From assembly GCF_000001735.4 (NCBI RefSeq), contig NC_003074.8, forward strand, positions 15,259,261 to 15,323,260: 64,000 nt of DNA. Direction: 5' to 3'. Shown here piece by piece: positions 1 to 10,101 of the stretch; the stretch's first letter is position 1, and each line of letters starts with the position of its first letter. The notes below the pieces were generated by a model, which made no database searches, was not told where the DNA came from, and saw only the letters and a program-made list of their open reading frames with translations. The stretch comes from Arabidopsis thaliana (lineage: Eukaryota; Streptophyta; Magnoliopsida; Brassicales; Brassicaceae). The position numbers were made by a program, and so were the translations under genes.

Positions 1-1053
1 GGGACTGTCACTAACTCTGATATGGAGATGATCGCAATGGCCCTCAAGGAAACTCTTCGCCAAACTAAGAATGGCATGTCCCTCCAAGGTGAAGTCAATG
101 ACACACCTCTCTCTATACTTCTTCTGATCCATCTGTATGGATACAAGAGCTGGGCTGTCAGCAATAACCGCAAGAGAGCACGAGGCGCTCTGTGCATAGG
201 TGGCATTGTGACACCGATTCTGATAGCTTGTGGAGTCCCAATCATTTCTGCTGGACTCGAGCCGCGAGCAATGGATATCGAGCACCTACGTCACTGCGAA
301 TTCCTGGAGTTTGCAATGGTTGACGACTTCCACAGGTTCAGGTTTGAGCACTCTATAGAGAGGAGAGCTAGCATCCTTCTCCCTAGCCCTGAGGTTACAC
401 AGATAATAGAGGGAGATAACATTGATTTTAGGCCTGAGGTTGGACGCCTCTACTATGAGAACGCTCCGCCATTGGATGAGGATGATCTTCTTGAAGAAGC
501 TGCTTCGGATGGGATGGATGAAGATAGGGCGGTGGAGTTCGACACTAGCATGTATCACTTTGGTGAACATGTACCTCCAGCGAGGCAGAGCAAGAGCTTG
601 ACTGAAGCTCATAAGAATAACAGTAAATTGCAGAAGTGGTGCAAGAAGCAGGACAAGCTGATCGCCAAGTGTTTCAAGCTTCTGACAGATAAGCTAAGTT
701 GCTCTTCCTCCACCACTGCTATTCCACAGGTACATCCTCCTCTGGAGATGCCATCGAGGAGAATTGATGCACCTGCGCACAGGCCTGAGCTTAGCGAGCA
801 GAGAGTCCCACATGTCCAGGCTAGGCATTCGTCATTCGAATCCCGGGAACACAAGAGAAAAAGGAAGACAACACTCACTCGATCTAGCAGCAGATCACGC
901 CTCATTCACTCGAGGAGATCACTCGACCGCGGTGCTGGCCGCAGCAGAAGGAGAGAGGTCAAGTTTCCTCAGAGCGGTGCTGGCGCCACAGAGCTGATGA
1001 GGTCGAGTACCCACCTGCTGGAGGTGATACAGAACAAGGTGGTTCGTCTATAG
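1..1053 (+). CDS. ATHILA ORF1-family protein, C-terminal part
   Basis: The frame is open from the first base of the window, so the start lies outside it; the first internal ATG is at 22. The block GGIVTPILIACGVP at about residues 60-75 aligns with GGVITPILIAAGVP in the second Athila element at 42989-45009, followed in both by a shared IDxEHL/IDMEYL and GxNIDF block. The C-terminal third is rich in Ser, Arg and Lys (about residues 230-320), with a short helical, charged segment before it. The family (ATHILA ORF-1) lies between pol and the 3' LTR and is often called env-like from position alone. No signal peptide or membrane segment is visible in this part. Its function is unknown. Confidence 0.82.
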   Translation, partial: GTVTNSDMEMIAMALKETLRQTKNGMSLQGEVNDTPLSILLLIHLYGYKSWAVSNNRKRARGALCIGGIVTPILIACGVPIISAGLEPRAMDIEHLRHCEFLEFAMVDDFHRFRFEHSIERRASILLPSPEVTQIIEGDNIDFRPEVGRLYYENAPPLDEDDLLEEAASDGMDEDRAVEFDTSMYHFGEHVPPARQSKSLTEAHKNNSKLQKWCKKQDKLIAKCFKLLTDKLSCSSSTTAIPQVHPPLEMPSRRIDAPAHRPELSEQRVPHVQARHSSFESREHKRKRKTTLTRSSSRSRLIHSRRSLDRGAGRSRRREVKFPQSGAGATELMRSSTHLLEVIQNKVVRL

Positions 1054-2738
1054 CTTGCGAGCAATCGCAGGCAGCCATTGACGAGCAACTACGTTCATTC
1101 TTCGACTGAGGTAAGCGCCTCACTTCACCATTGTATTATACCATCTGTTATGATTTGTTTCTTCATTTTTTGTTTCTGTGATTGGATTTGTCCTGAGTAC
1201 TCTCTTCCAAGTTTATTCGCACAGTGGACTGTGTGATTTATGTTTGGGGGAGGGCTTCGGAAGTGTGTGTTGCATTGTGTATATTTTTGAGTCTGCATTC
1301 ATCTAAGGCATAGAAAAACCAAAAAAAATTTGAAAAATTCAGAAAATGATTTCACAAAAAAAAAAAAAGAGTGTTCATGTACCTGCATTACATTTAGTAT
1401 CGAGTCTTGAGTGTTTCATTTAGGATTGTTGCATATGCATAGGGGATGATGATGAGATAGCCTTGTAAGCATTTTGATTCACCGGATAAACTCAATGCCC
1501 TCATTGCTAGTTGTCTGTTGCATAGTCAATGAATTTGAAAAAAAAAACTGAACCATGCCTAGATTGCTCTACTAGACCACACTGTCATGAACTGATACCA
1601 TTCCCTATCAATTTGAACCTGAATCTGATCTTTAATTATCATGTCTGCATCAAATTTGAACTCATGGATACCTTAAAATACTTGGATTTTCTTATTTATT
1701 TTGATCACTCTTGTTAATCCAAGTAGCTGACTCTCCTTATTAGAGCAGTTAACCCAAACCCAAACCTAGACTTTCTTTCGAGCCCTATATCACTTGTGAG
1801 TGTTTGTGAGGCCTTATTCCGATTAAGCTTGGTAGAAAGTGTTAGGTTCGTAACGACAGAGATAGTGTCTCATGTAGTTCTAGTTCGCATTTTTCGGACT
1901 AGATAGGACTAGGTGGGCACTTATATTTTGGGTTGGGATGTGTTTAAAAGAAAAATGATTCATTGGTAAGAAAAGGTAGAAGACTCTAGGTGAAGTAAGC
2001 TAAAGAAGCAGAAAAAGTCTAGTACAGGTTTTGGGATTTGTAAAGAAAAGAAAGAGTTCTTGTTAGCTATTGAAGATGGGCAAAAGCCCTTGGTTTTAAA
2101 ATGTTAAAAACAGGAACCTTAGTTGTTAAAGAAATCCAAATCCGCTAGATATATCAAAGTGTTGAGAAAGCTTCTCCTAGAGTTAAGAGAAAAGAAAAGA
2201 ATGATTAGAAAAATGGCTTAAAAGATTCATGAATGCAAAGGGTAGAGTTTAGTTCTTGTATTGGGATTGGAGATGGGATTACCATTAGAGCTTCATTTGA
2301 TGTACTCTGGGTAGATAGGATCTTATCACTGTATGCATAGCTTGGGACTTACCTTTAGCATTCTACTAAAGCTTAATCATTTTTTGAGAGATACCTGTTA
2401 CTGAAGCCTATTCTGTAAGGGACCATCTTTGTCTCTTGACCTTTTACCTTAGCCAAATGAGTTCTTTGATGATGCATTGCTTGATTCACGTTCCAGAACT
2501 AATGAATGTTAAAGGGATTGGTAGATTTGAAAACTTGTGTAGGTCGAGCATATGAGTCGGATTGATTGATTGATGAGGCATGGCTAACGTTTTTAAGTAG
2601 AATTCGATCTTGCAGCTTAGAACTTTCAACTTGGTCATTGATTTCATCTGGTCTATCTGGTGTTTTGGCTCTCAGTCCCCGCTTTCAAACCTCACTTCCA
2701 GCTTGTTCTTGATTGTTTGCTTGAGGGCAAGCAAAGAC
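1054..2738 (+). other. Long 3' non-coding spacer of Athila-1
   Basis: No coding frame is convincing here. The stretch holds A-rich runs near 1315-1370 and a purine-rich motif at 1226-1252. A long non-coding region between ORF1 and the 3' LTR is usual for Athila elements. The other Athila element has a spacer of almost the same length at 41309-42988. Confidence 0.7.
1226..1252 (+). promoter_or_regulatory. Internal polypurine-tract-like motif
   Basis: The motif ends in GTTTGGGGGAG, nearly identical to the true polypurine tract 1.5 kb downstream. The 27-bp block GGACTGTGT..TTTA.GTTTGGGGGAG recurs on the minus strand at 42854-42880 in the other Athila element, at the same relative place. A role as an internal plus-strand priming site is inference. 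Confidence 0.45.
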
Positions 2739-2753
2739 TAAGTTTGGGGGAGA
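2739..2753 (+). promoter_or_regulatory. Polypurine tract of Athila-1
   Basis: The purine-rich run TAAGTTTGGGGGAGA directly precedes the LTR start TGATAAG. This is the expected place for plus-strand priming. Confidence 0.8.
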
Positions 2754-2962
2754 TGATAAGTGTGTATTTTGCATGTTTTGAGCATCCATTTGTCATCATT
2801 TTAGCATCATATCATCACTGTTTTATACCATTTCACATCATTTGTCATCACTTTGCATGTTTAGGATAGTTTTTCATGCATGTTGCATATTTGCGTTGAT
2901 TTCAGGTGATTTGGAGCTGTTGACGAGCTATCTGGAAGAAGCGGACCTGATCACGACAAACC

Positions 2963-3382
2963 ACTCGACCAAGAGGTCGAGTAGGAGCTTCAAGATCTCA
3001 AGAGACCACTCGACCCCCATGTCGAGCAAAGGACATCACCACTTCACTTCACCACTCGACCACGAGGTCGAGTGCCTTCACCTCCATCATCAGACCACCA
3101 CTCGACCTCGTCACTCAACCTAGAAGTCGAGTATCTTCTGACACCACTCGATCACATCACTCGACCCCCAGGTCGAGTGCCTTCACCTTCACTGCCAGAC
3201 CACTACTCGACCTCATCATTCTACCTAGAGGTCGAGTATCGCCATCACACCACTCGACTGCATACTCGATCACAAGCTTCAGAGCCTTCTTCATTCCGCA
3301 CTTAACCAGACACTCGAGCACAAGGAAGAAAAGAAGACTCCAGTTATTCACTCGACCTCTCACTCGACCAGATGGGTCGAGT
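2963..3382 (+). repeat. Array of imperfect palindromes (ACTCGACC / GGTCGAGT) in U3
   Basis: Six to eight units, spaced roughly 40-60 bp, pair ACTCGACC with a downstream GGTCGAGT. The first has 8-bp arms (2963-2970 and 2975-2982) and a 4-base loop. The array begins 209 bp into the LTR and ends about 60 bp before the TATA box. Confidence 0.8.
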
Positions 3383-3442
3383 ACAGTTCTTAACCCGTCC
3401 CAATACTTCGTCGTTTTGAGTATTAGGGTTTCGGGATATTTG

Positions 3443-3452
3443 GCTATAAGTA
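3443..3452 (+). promoter_or_regulatory. TATA box of the Athila-1 LTR
   Basis: The sequence GCTATAAGTA lies just after the palindrome array, where the U3/R boundary would be expected. It is a prediction from position and motif only. Confidence 0.5.
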
Positions 3453-4537
3453 GCATGTACTTCACATTTTCGCAAAAGAAGTTTTTACCTAGTTTTATTT
3501 CCGCAGAACTTGTGTTCTAGACTTTTTGTAATCCAGATTTCTCTTTATCTATTCAGTATTCAGTATACTGTTGTTCATTCTGTTATCATCCTGCTGTTAC
3601 ACTGCTGTTATCATGTCTTCAACCTGTTCAACGTTTATGCTTTCTGTTATGATGTCTGAGTAGTGAATAGGTTTCTGAGGATGGGTTAGAGTAGTGTAGA
3701 ATTCTCAGTATGCTAGGTGATTGAGTATTGATTGATAAATCCCTTCTCAATTAGTTGTTCTTAATGCCTATTGCTTTCTGATCAACTGGAATTTGAGCCC
3801 AGACATTTCCGCGCCCAAAAGGTGTTCGATGAAATGTCTGAACCACTAATTCCAGAGATTCGTGACCCTGTACCAAGGTATTGGTTGCAGGGAGCGTTTT
3901 GGCTTTAACTTGTTATTTCGTAATGCTTGTTAGGTTAGCTCTCTTCAATGGTGATTGAGTCTGGGACTAGGTTAGCTTGAGATTCTCTGTTGCGGTGGCA
4001 CTTAGATTTGGTTAATGAACTTGTTGTCTATGGTTAATTTATTGAGCATGTCAATCACCTGTAAACTGAGGAAACGAAACTACTCAATTACCCCATCCTT
4101 AGGAATTCTTTGTCTGATTGATTTTATTGTTTACTTTACTGCTGTTTACTGCATCCTGTCATCTGTTGCTTAGTTTCTGCAATTCTTTACTATTACTCGA
4201 CCTCGTACTCGACCACCCAGTTGTCTGGCAACAGACTGTGCAGTCGAGTATCCCTGTTTCATTTTCTGTCTGTTACTCGACCTGTCACTCGACCTCACCC
4301 AGTGCTCTGCAAAGACCTGTGTTGGTCGAGTGTTTTACTGTTTCTGTTTGATTTTCTGTTTTCTGCATGTTCACTTCGGACTGCTAGAACACACCAAAAC
4401 ATGTTATGCTTGGCTTGACTTAGTGACTTCTGATCACATCTTGATTGTTAGCATCACACCCATTTGGATTGACAACCTAAAATAGTACAACGACATGATT
4501 GGTGTTTTAGGATAATTGACTAAAAAACCTATTATCA

Positions 4538-5850
4538 GATAACACAGCCTGCCCAATCGCCCCCAACCGAACCTACGTTCCCACACCAGACGGACGATCT
4601 CGTTGTTCAGGATCGGCGCGATGAAATACGAAACTATATCGCAGATGGCACAATCCCGACGGATAAGTGGGCCGCCCGACGGTTACGTGCCCGCAGCGCG
4701 CAGTACATTGTTGGATGGCAATCTTCATCGTTGGAACGCTGCTGGGGTACTTTTCTCATGTCTTGCCGGTGACGAAACCTTACAAGTTATGCGTGAAATT
4801 CACGAAGGCGCTGGTGGGAACCATTCAGGAGGTCGTGCTTTGGCACTTCGCATACGCAAACATGCCCATTATTGGCCCACCATACTCTCTGATTGCAGTA
4901 AGTTTGTCGCCAAATGCAAAAAGTGTCAAAGGCACGCGCCTATTATTCACGCACCGACGGAACTGTTGCATACTATTGCGCCTCCTTACCCATTCATGCG
5001 TTGGGCGATGGACATCGTCGGACCTCTTCATGCGTCCCGCCAAAAGAAATACCTTCTCGTCATGATCGACTATTTCACCAAGTGGGCCGAGGCGGAATCA
5101 TATGCCCGGATCCAATCGAAAGACGTCCAGAATTTTTTTTGGAAGAACATTATTTGCCGCCACGGGCTTCCGTACGAAATTATTACCGATAATGGCTCTC
5201 AGTTCACTTCACTTCAATTCGAGGGTTTCTGTGCAAAATGGAGAATCCGGCTGAGTACGTCTACACCTCGATACCCGCAAGGCAACGGACAGGCTGAGGC
5301 CACAAACAAAACTATCATTTATGGACTAAAGAAGCGCCTTGAAGAAAATAAGGGTGCATGGGCAGACGAACTCGACAGTGTCTTGTGGTCACACCGTACT
5401 TCTCCTCGGCGATCTACCGGTCAAACACCATTCTCCCTTGCTTACGGTATGGAGGCTATGGCACCGTCTGAAGTCGGCCTCCCCACGATCTGACGTTCTA
5501 TGCTTGTCCACAATTCTGCTCTCAACGACAAGATGCTCCTTGCCAACCTCGACACCGTCGAAGAACAACGTGACCTGGCTCTCCTTCGCATCTAGAACTA
5601 CCAGCAGGCTGCAGCAAAATTTTACAACAAGAAGGTAAAATCCCGCTACTTTGTCGAATGAGATCTCGTTCTACGCAAGGTGTTTGAAAATACCGCTGAA
5701 ATCAATGCTGGCAAGCTTGGAGCTCACTGGGAAGGCCCTTATCTAATCTTCAAAGTCGTTAAACTCGACGTTTATCAATTGTTGACTATGGACGGGACTT
5801 CAATTCCTCGCTCCTGGAACTCGTCCAACTTTAAACGCTATTACTATTAA
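4538..5850 (+). pseudogene. Tat-type integrase (C-terminal part of pol), broken
   Basis: The segment holds the RNase H-integrase linker and the integrase. The zinc-binding region shows H...H (GGNHSGG, RKHAHYWP) and CxKC (KCKKCQ). The catalytic core shows D in AMDIVGP, D in ITDNGSQF and E in NGQAEATNK, so the D,D,E triad is present. Four lesions break the frame: an extra G near 4713 shifts it just before GNLHRWN; TGA at 5491-5493; TAG near 5593; TGA near 5659. Past these the same frame runs to TAA at 5848-5850 through a typical gypsy integrase tail (GKLGAHWEGPY). Two of the stops fit C-to-T change (CGA to TGA, CAG to TAG). The enzyme inserts cDNA into the genome; this copy cannot be functional. 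Confidence 0.85.
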
Positions 5851-6662
5851 CACTGATGTGCATCGCTACCGCGACACACTATCACCACCACGTCTTATCA
5901 TTTCCGCGTCTCATCTTCAAAAAAAAAAAAAAAAAAAAAAAAACACAACGAACTACGGATGGCTTGATACCTTCCTAAGGGTACGTAGGCAGCTCTTCGC
6001 GTTCCACATGAATGCAGTGGCGAAATAATCCACATCTTTACTTAGGTAGAGAATAAAAGCTGAGACAGCCTCGCATTAGCCAGCAGGCGGCGGAATCATA
6101 ATAAGCCAAGTTCTGGCTTGCACGTTCTTGCCGACCTTAGAGCATATACAGGATAAGCCGGACACCAGAACCGCACCTATCAGGTACGATGAGTCCGTCT
6201 TGTCTACTGAACACTAAGCTTGTTGTTTCGGCTAAAACATATACATAATGTGTTTCAAAACCAAGTTTAAAACGCCAAGGACATTTCGCCAAATGTTAGC
6301 CGAGATCAACCTTGCATGAAAACTCAAAGATAAACCGAGCATATGAATAGGATTAACCGAGCTGCAGCTCGCGCCTAATGAATACAATAAGACAGTCACA
6401 AATACAATATCAAGTATGCTAAACGAAGAATAAACCACAAACATCATCAATAAAGAGAGTCGTCAAATAGCGCGATAGTCAAAGTCCACACAAACATCCG
6501 AAATACAACGCAAACCCAACAAAGGGCTAATCATACATAACGCCGATCCGACAAAGCCACAAAAGCCAAAACGTCGAACAAAGTTTACAATACCGAAAGA
6601 GATAAAAAAAACAGCATAAAAGCAACCCCCATCCTCTTGTCGCTTCGGAAGGTCACAACGAC
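5851..6662 (+). other. Non-coding region after Tat integrase, with A-tract
   Basis: An uninterrupted A-run of about 24 bases lies at 5919-5942. It is followed by a GGCTTGATACC...GGGTACGTAGGCAGC block of a kind I recall from Tat-lineage 3' regions. No gene is seen until the antisense exons begin at 6663. Confidence 0.6.
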
Positions 6663-7277
6663 CTAAGTACCACCAATCCTCGCTTCGCCCTCAGCCGTCG
6701 TCATCGCTGCCTCATCCTCAACCTCTGGAAAGGCCACGAGGTCATCGTCAAGAAGATCGGTAATCGCAAGGTCATCAACCACTTTGCCCCACTTATTTTT
6801 GTCAACCTTAAGCTCGCACATAGTCTCTCCGGGGACTGCCAAACCGTTTGTGATCAACTTCTTCAAGAGTTTCCGAGAACCCGCGACCTGACATTGCATG
6901 AAAAGAGGTTCGTCCGCAACGCGTTTGTCAAGGATATGCTTCCGTAACCGATCGATCCTGGCTTTATAAAGAGCAATGTCATCTTTAAAGCGGCTCCGTT
7001 CGGAACGAGTAGTGCGAAGGGCATCGTCACGGGAACTTCTCAACCTTGATTGCTCAGCTCGACCAAAAGAGTCCGACTTTTTGAGACTTTCAGAGAGTTC
7101 CAAGATTTGCTTCTCGAAACCCTCAATCCTTCCTTTCTCTGAGTTCAGGTTACGCAAACGAGTTGCTGCAGTAAATTCAGCGATCTTTCGTTTTGCCTCA
7201 ACGGCCACCATTTCCTCCCTTGCCTCTCTCGCCTGTTCCTCGAGAAAGTTGTATAACGCGTTTCCGGTGGCAATCGA
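6663..7277 (-). pseudogene. Antisense gene of the Tat element, last exon (coiled coil)
   Basis: This is the 3' exon of a gene running opposite to pol. It follows a plausible acceptor (TATCAG) at 7278-7280 and stays in frame with the previous exon. It encodes a strongly charged helical stretch of about 130 residues (many Glu, Lys, Arg with regular Leu) predicted to form a coiled coil, then an acidic C-terminus rich in Asp and Glu, ending at 6663. Similar coiled-coil tails follow the Transposase_28 / 'putative gypsy type transposon' domain in plant proteins. Function is unknown; the protein is not an enzyme of reverse transcription. Confidence 0.6.
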
Positions 7278-7359
7278 CTGATAATAGGAGAAAGAGAACG
7301 AAAAGTTATCATAACAGAAAACGATAAACGTGACAAAGTAAATAAAAAGATAGACGTAC

Positions 7360-7974
7360 CTGAACCTCCTTACAAGCCCAAGTCTGGTAGAGATTCTTCG
7401 CTATAGGGGATTCAACCGGAGGGTTCTCACGAGACAACCCGTTAACTTTTCTAGCAAACTCACCGCAATAACTCCTGCTGTCCGAAAACGGATAACCCTT
7501 CCTATCATAGTTGAATGAAAAGGAATGATCTACCTCCCGAATATCCTGAGTTGAGCCTCTCTCATGGACGACGGGAAAAGAATCTCTTGAACTACCTCCA
7601 TGAGAAACCTTACTGCGCGGGGAAGCATGAACACTCAACGGCTCACGGAAAATAGCTCCATCCTCGGTAACAGAATTTGAAGCTATCTTCCTGGCACGAG
7701 CGTCTAAGAGCCGCATCGCCCTATCCTCGCTATCAGAACCCGAAGCTTTCTTCCCAACTCGAGCATCTGAAAGTTGTGTCGCCCTATCCTCGTTAGTAAT
7801 CTGTTGGTTAGTCTCGATCTCGCCACTCTCTAAAACCTTCGCCACCACCTGTTGCGGTTGGTTACAACAGCGGGAACATCGACATCCATCGCTACTGAAC
7901 TACCTTCCCGAACGTATCAGCGTAAATCGGAAACTAATGGCTAGCTTTTCCCATCTCTGAAGTTGACGGTGAAT
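7360..7974 (-). pseudogene. Antisense gene of the Tat element, third exon (low complexity)
   Basis: The exon is bounded by a TTTGCAG acceptor (upper end 7974) and a CAG|GTACG donor (lower end 7360). Its first 110 bases are out of frame with the rest, so at least one frameshift is present near 7850. From 7848 the frame encodes a hydrophilic linker with two similar units of about 20 residues (EDRATQLSDARVGKKASGS and EDRAMRLLDARARKIASNS). The last codons, EVQ, join in frame to the next exon. Confidence 0.5.
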
Positions 7975-8047
7975 CTGCAAAACAATCTCCATAAAAAAAA
8001 CATATCGAGACAAATTGACAAACGAACAAGATTTTCAAAGAACTTAC

Positions 8048-8158
8048 GAGTTTCAAACGAGTCGATAACGTCTGGCCAATGCAAAGGTTTTCTCGTCCTA
8101 ACAGCTGCAAGACTCGCAGATATCCCTCCAAAAGTTCCTCGAGGTTGAAAATCGTGCG
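8048..8158 (-). pseudogene. Antisense gene of the Tat element, second exon
   Basis: A 111-bp exon lies between a TTTGCAG acceptor and a GTAAGTT donor. One frame reads TRKPLHWPDVIDSF, a sensible continuation; another frame is also open, so the reading phase is uncertain. Confidence 0.45.
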
Positions 8159-8231
8159 CTGCAAACAAAACTAAACGCGGTAAGAAAGCAACATTCACGA
8201 CAGTCACATGAGCATAACTAAAAAGATCTAC

Positions 8232-9110
8232 CAGGAAACATATTCCACTCGCAAAAAAGAACAAAACGTCAAGATCCGAAACAGAAATCTCGGATAACTC
8301 AACGAAAAAGAAGTAGAGCCGCCAATCCGGAACTTTACTCTTCATCCCTTTTACCAACTTATGGTTAGGTCTAGCGTTCACTTGACATAATCCCGGATTA
8401 TCTTTTGGGGCAGCAAAGGTCGTAGCCTCTTCCAAAAGGCCGGCATCAACCTCAACTTCACGGTCGGCTCCCAACATCATCAAGCCAACTGCATTGCAAA
8501 CCGCAGCAAGAGCGAGCTGGGAAAACGCAATCCTCCGTCGAAGACAGTATCGTACGAGAAAATCGGGGAGAGGAAAACGAAGCCCAGCGTCTGTAAAGTA
8601 ACCTTCGTACATACAGAAGAATCCCTAAGGAAGTTTCCAAGGACGTTGATGCTTTTCTGGCACCATTACCGTCAAACCATCGGGAAAAATGGATTGATCA
8701 ATCAAGTGAGTCAATCTCTTTCTAGTGCATAACGTTGATCCATCATCCCGCGGATCAGGAACGACCACCGACTCATCACCAAGCGGAGTCCATCTTAGAG
8801 AGCGAAGTCCTACGACAATAGATCTATGTGGAGTGTAAACAACGATGTCATCTTCATCAACTTCTCTAGATTCCATCTCTCTACGGTAATTTTCAAGCTG
8901 ACTCAAAGTTTTTCAGATACCATGAGTGGTAACCACAAGATTTGCCTCTAGAAAACGCTCAATGTCTCCCAAATTTCCATCGTCGACTTCGCCAGAATAC
9001 TAGACTAAATCACGTCCTCCAAAATCATCAACCGGCAACCCGTCATTTATTCCACGATAAGCATCCTGGTTGGTCCCATAACCATTCAAGTCACACCAAC
9101 CACAGTCCAT
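8232..9110 (-). pseudogene. Antisense gene of the Tat element, first exon (Transposase_28-like domain)
   Basis: Starting from ATG at 9110, one frame of 293 codons runs to a GT donor at 8231. It is interrupted by three stops: TAG near 9000, TGA near 8908 and TAG at 8625-8627. The last falls in RPWKLP*GFFCMYEGYF, where a Glu codon is usual. The block CMYEGYFTDAGLRFPLPDFL...RRIAFSQL...NAVGLMML is the hallmark of the 'putative gypsy type transposon' / Transposase_28 family found in antisense genes of plant Tat-like elements. Its biochemical role is not known. The 50-bp tandem repeats lie just upstream of this start, where its promoter or 5' leader would be. Confidence 0.65.
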
Positions 9111-9195
9111 CGTCCCAAACCGGATTCTTTGGCTGAACCGGCAAGCTCCAACCTCTAAACCAAACCGGTTCCTCACCGAACCGTAGTCTCCTCTC

Positions 9196-9720
9196 TTGCT
9201 GAACCGAATTTCTTCTTCCTCTACCGAACCGAAGATCTCTTTCTCTCGCCGAACCAAAGCTCTTCTTCCTCTACCGAACCGAAGATCTCTTTCTCTTGCT
9301 GAACCGAATTTCTTCTTCCTCTACCGAACCGAAGATCTCTTTCTCTCGTCGAACCGGAGCTCCTCTTCCTCTACCGAACCGAAGATCTCTTTCTCTTGCT
9401 AAACCGGATCTCTCCTTCCAAACCGAAATGAATCTTTTCTTCCTCTTCACCGAACCGGATCTCTTCTTCCAAACCGAACCGGATCTTTTCTTCCTCTTCA
9501 CCGAACCGGATCTCTTCCTCAAACCGAACCAGCTCTATCTCCTCTCAAATGCCGAACGAGCTCTTCCTCCTCAATTGCCGAACCAGCTCTTCTTCCTCTT
9601 CTTACGAACCGTCTCTTCCTCCTCAACTCACGAACCAGCTCTTTCTTCTCTTCTCACCGAACCAGTTCGATTCAAGCTTCTCTCTTCGCCGAACCAAGAC
9701 GTTCTCGACGAACCACAACC
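9196..9720. repeat. 50-bp tandem repeat, degenerating rightward
   Basis: Four clear 50-bp units (9212, 9262, 9312, 9362) carry CTACCGAACCGAAGATCTCT. They are followed by shorter, diverged CCGAACC-containing units to about 9720. Long frames on both strands across the array come from the repeat (period 50 is not a multiple of 3, and the frames are low in complexity). The array sits at the 5' end of the antisense gene. Confidence 0.75.
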
Positions 9721-10084
9721 AAGGAAGCGTGAACAAGAGAAAATAAAGAGATAAGGGAGAGAGAATTTATTTACCGTTTTGGTGAAATGATGCGGTGAGA
9801 AGGTAAAGAGTAAAAAAGAGGAGACATATATATAGGGAAAAATTATGCACAGTAAAATCCTTGGAATATTATCCACCGGAAAGAGTTCTGCACTCTGCTA
9901 AAAGCGTATCCACGGCGTAAAATCACCGGAGTTCCGCACTCCTAGGAAAACGCGCGCAAAGCGTAGAAATAAAAAATATATAATATTTTACATCTACGGT
10001 GTAATTTTCGTTTAGGCCAAATCGACATATTCCGATTCAAGAAATCCGCTCACCAGACTCTACAAAATTCTCGCCTGATGAACT

Positions 10085-10096
10085 AAGGGGGGGGGG
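10085..10096 (+). promoter_or_regulatory. Polypurine tract of the Tat element
   Basis: The sequence AAGGGGGGGGGG lies 5 bp before the LTR start TGTTGGACA. Confidence 0.7.
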
Positions 10097-10101
10097 CTTA
10101 T

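Larger units (their letters stand above)
1..4537 (+). mobile_element. Athila-type Ty3/gypsy retrotransposon, 3' part (Athila-1)
   Basis: The order is ATHILA ORF1 protein, about 1.7 kb of non-coding spacer, a polypurine tract, and a 1784-bp LTR that starts TGATAAG and ends TTATCA. This is the 3' end of an Athila element. Gag, pol and the 5' LTR lie beyond the left edge of the window. The LTR abuts a Tat-lineage element in which the integrase frame is open from the first base, so Athila-1 probably inserted into that element. The target-site duplication cannot be checked. Confidence 0.88.
2754..4537 (+). repeat. 3' LTR of Athila-1
   Basis: The LTR is 1784 bp, begins TGATAA and ends TTATCA (6-bp terminal inverted repeat). 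It follows directly on the polypurine tract. It contains a palindrome array in U3, a TATA box near 3444 and two more TCGA-core palindromes near 4195-4330. Stretches such as ATGTCTGAGTAG are shared with the solo LTR at 55555-56706, which places the two in related lineages. Small frames within it (for example around 2842-3305) run through the palindromes and are not genes. Confidence 0.82.

Noticed and set aside
286..905. Minus-strand frames opposite the ATHILA ORF1 protein
   Set aside because: Shadows of the plus-strand coding region; no recognisable motif.
2963..3382. Regularly spaced repeats resembling a CRISPR array
   Set aside because: Units are imperfect palindromes of 8-bp arms with uneven spacing inside a plant LTR; CRISPR does not apply.
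2842..3465. Several overlapping frames with repeated His/Ser/Thr/Arg (2842-3123, 3072-3305 and minus 3157-3465)
   Set aside because: They are read through the palindrome array of an LTR; the composition follows the repeat and there is no conserved domain.
9196..9754. Long frames on both strands (for example 9296-9754 plus, 9271-9522 minus) looking like a repetitive protein
   Set aside because: The 50-bp unit is not a multiple of three and frames are open on both strands because of base composition; no start context or domain.
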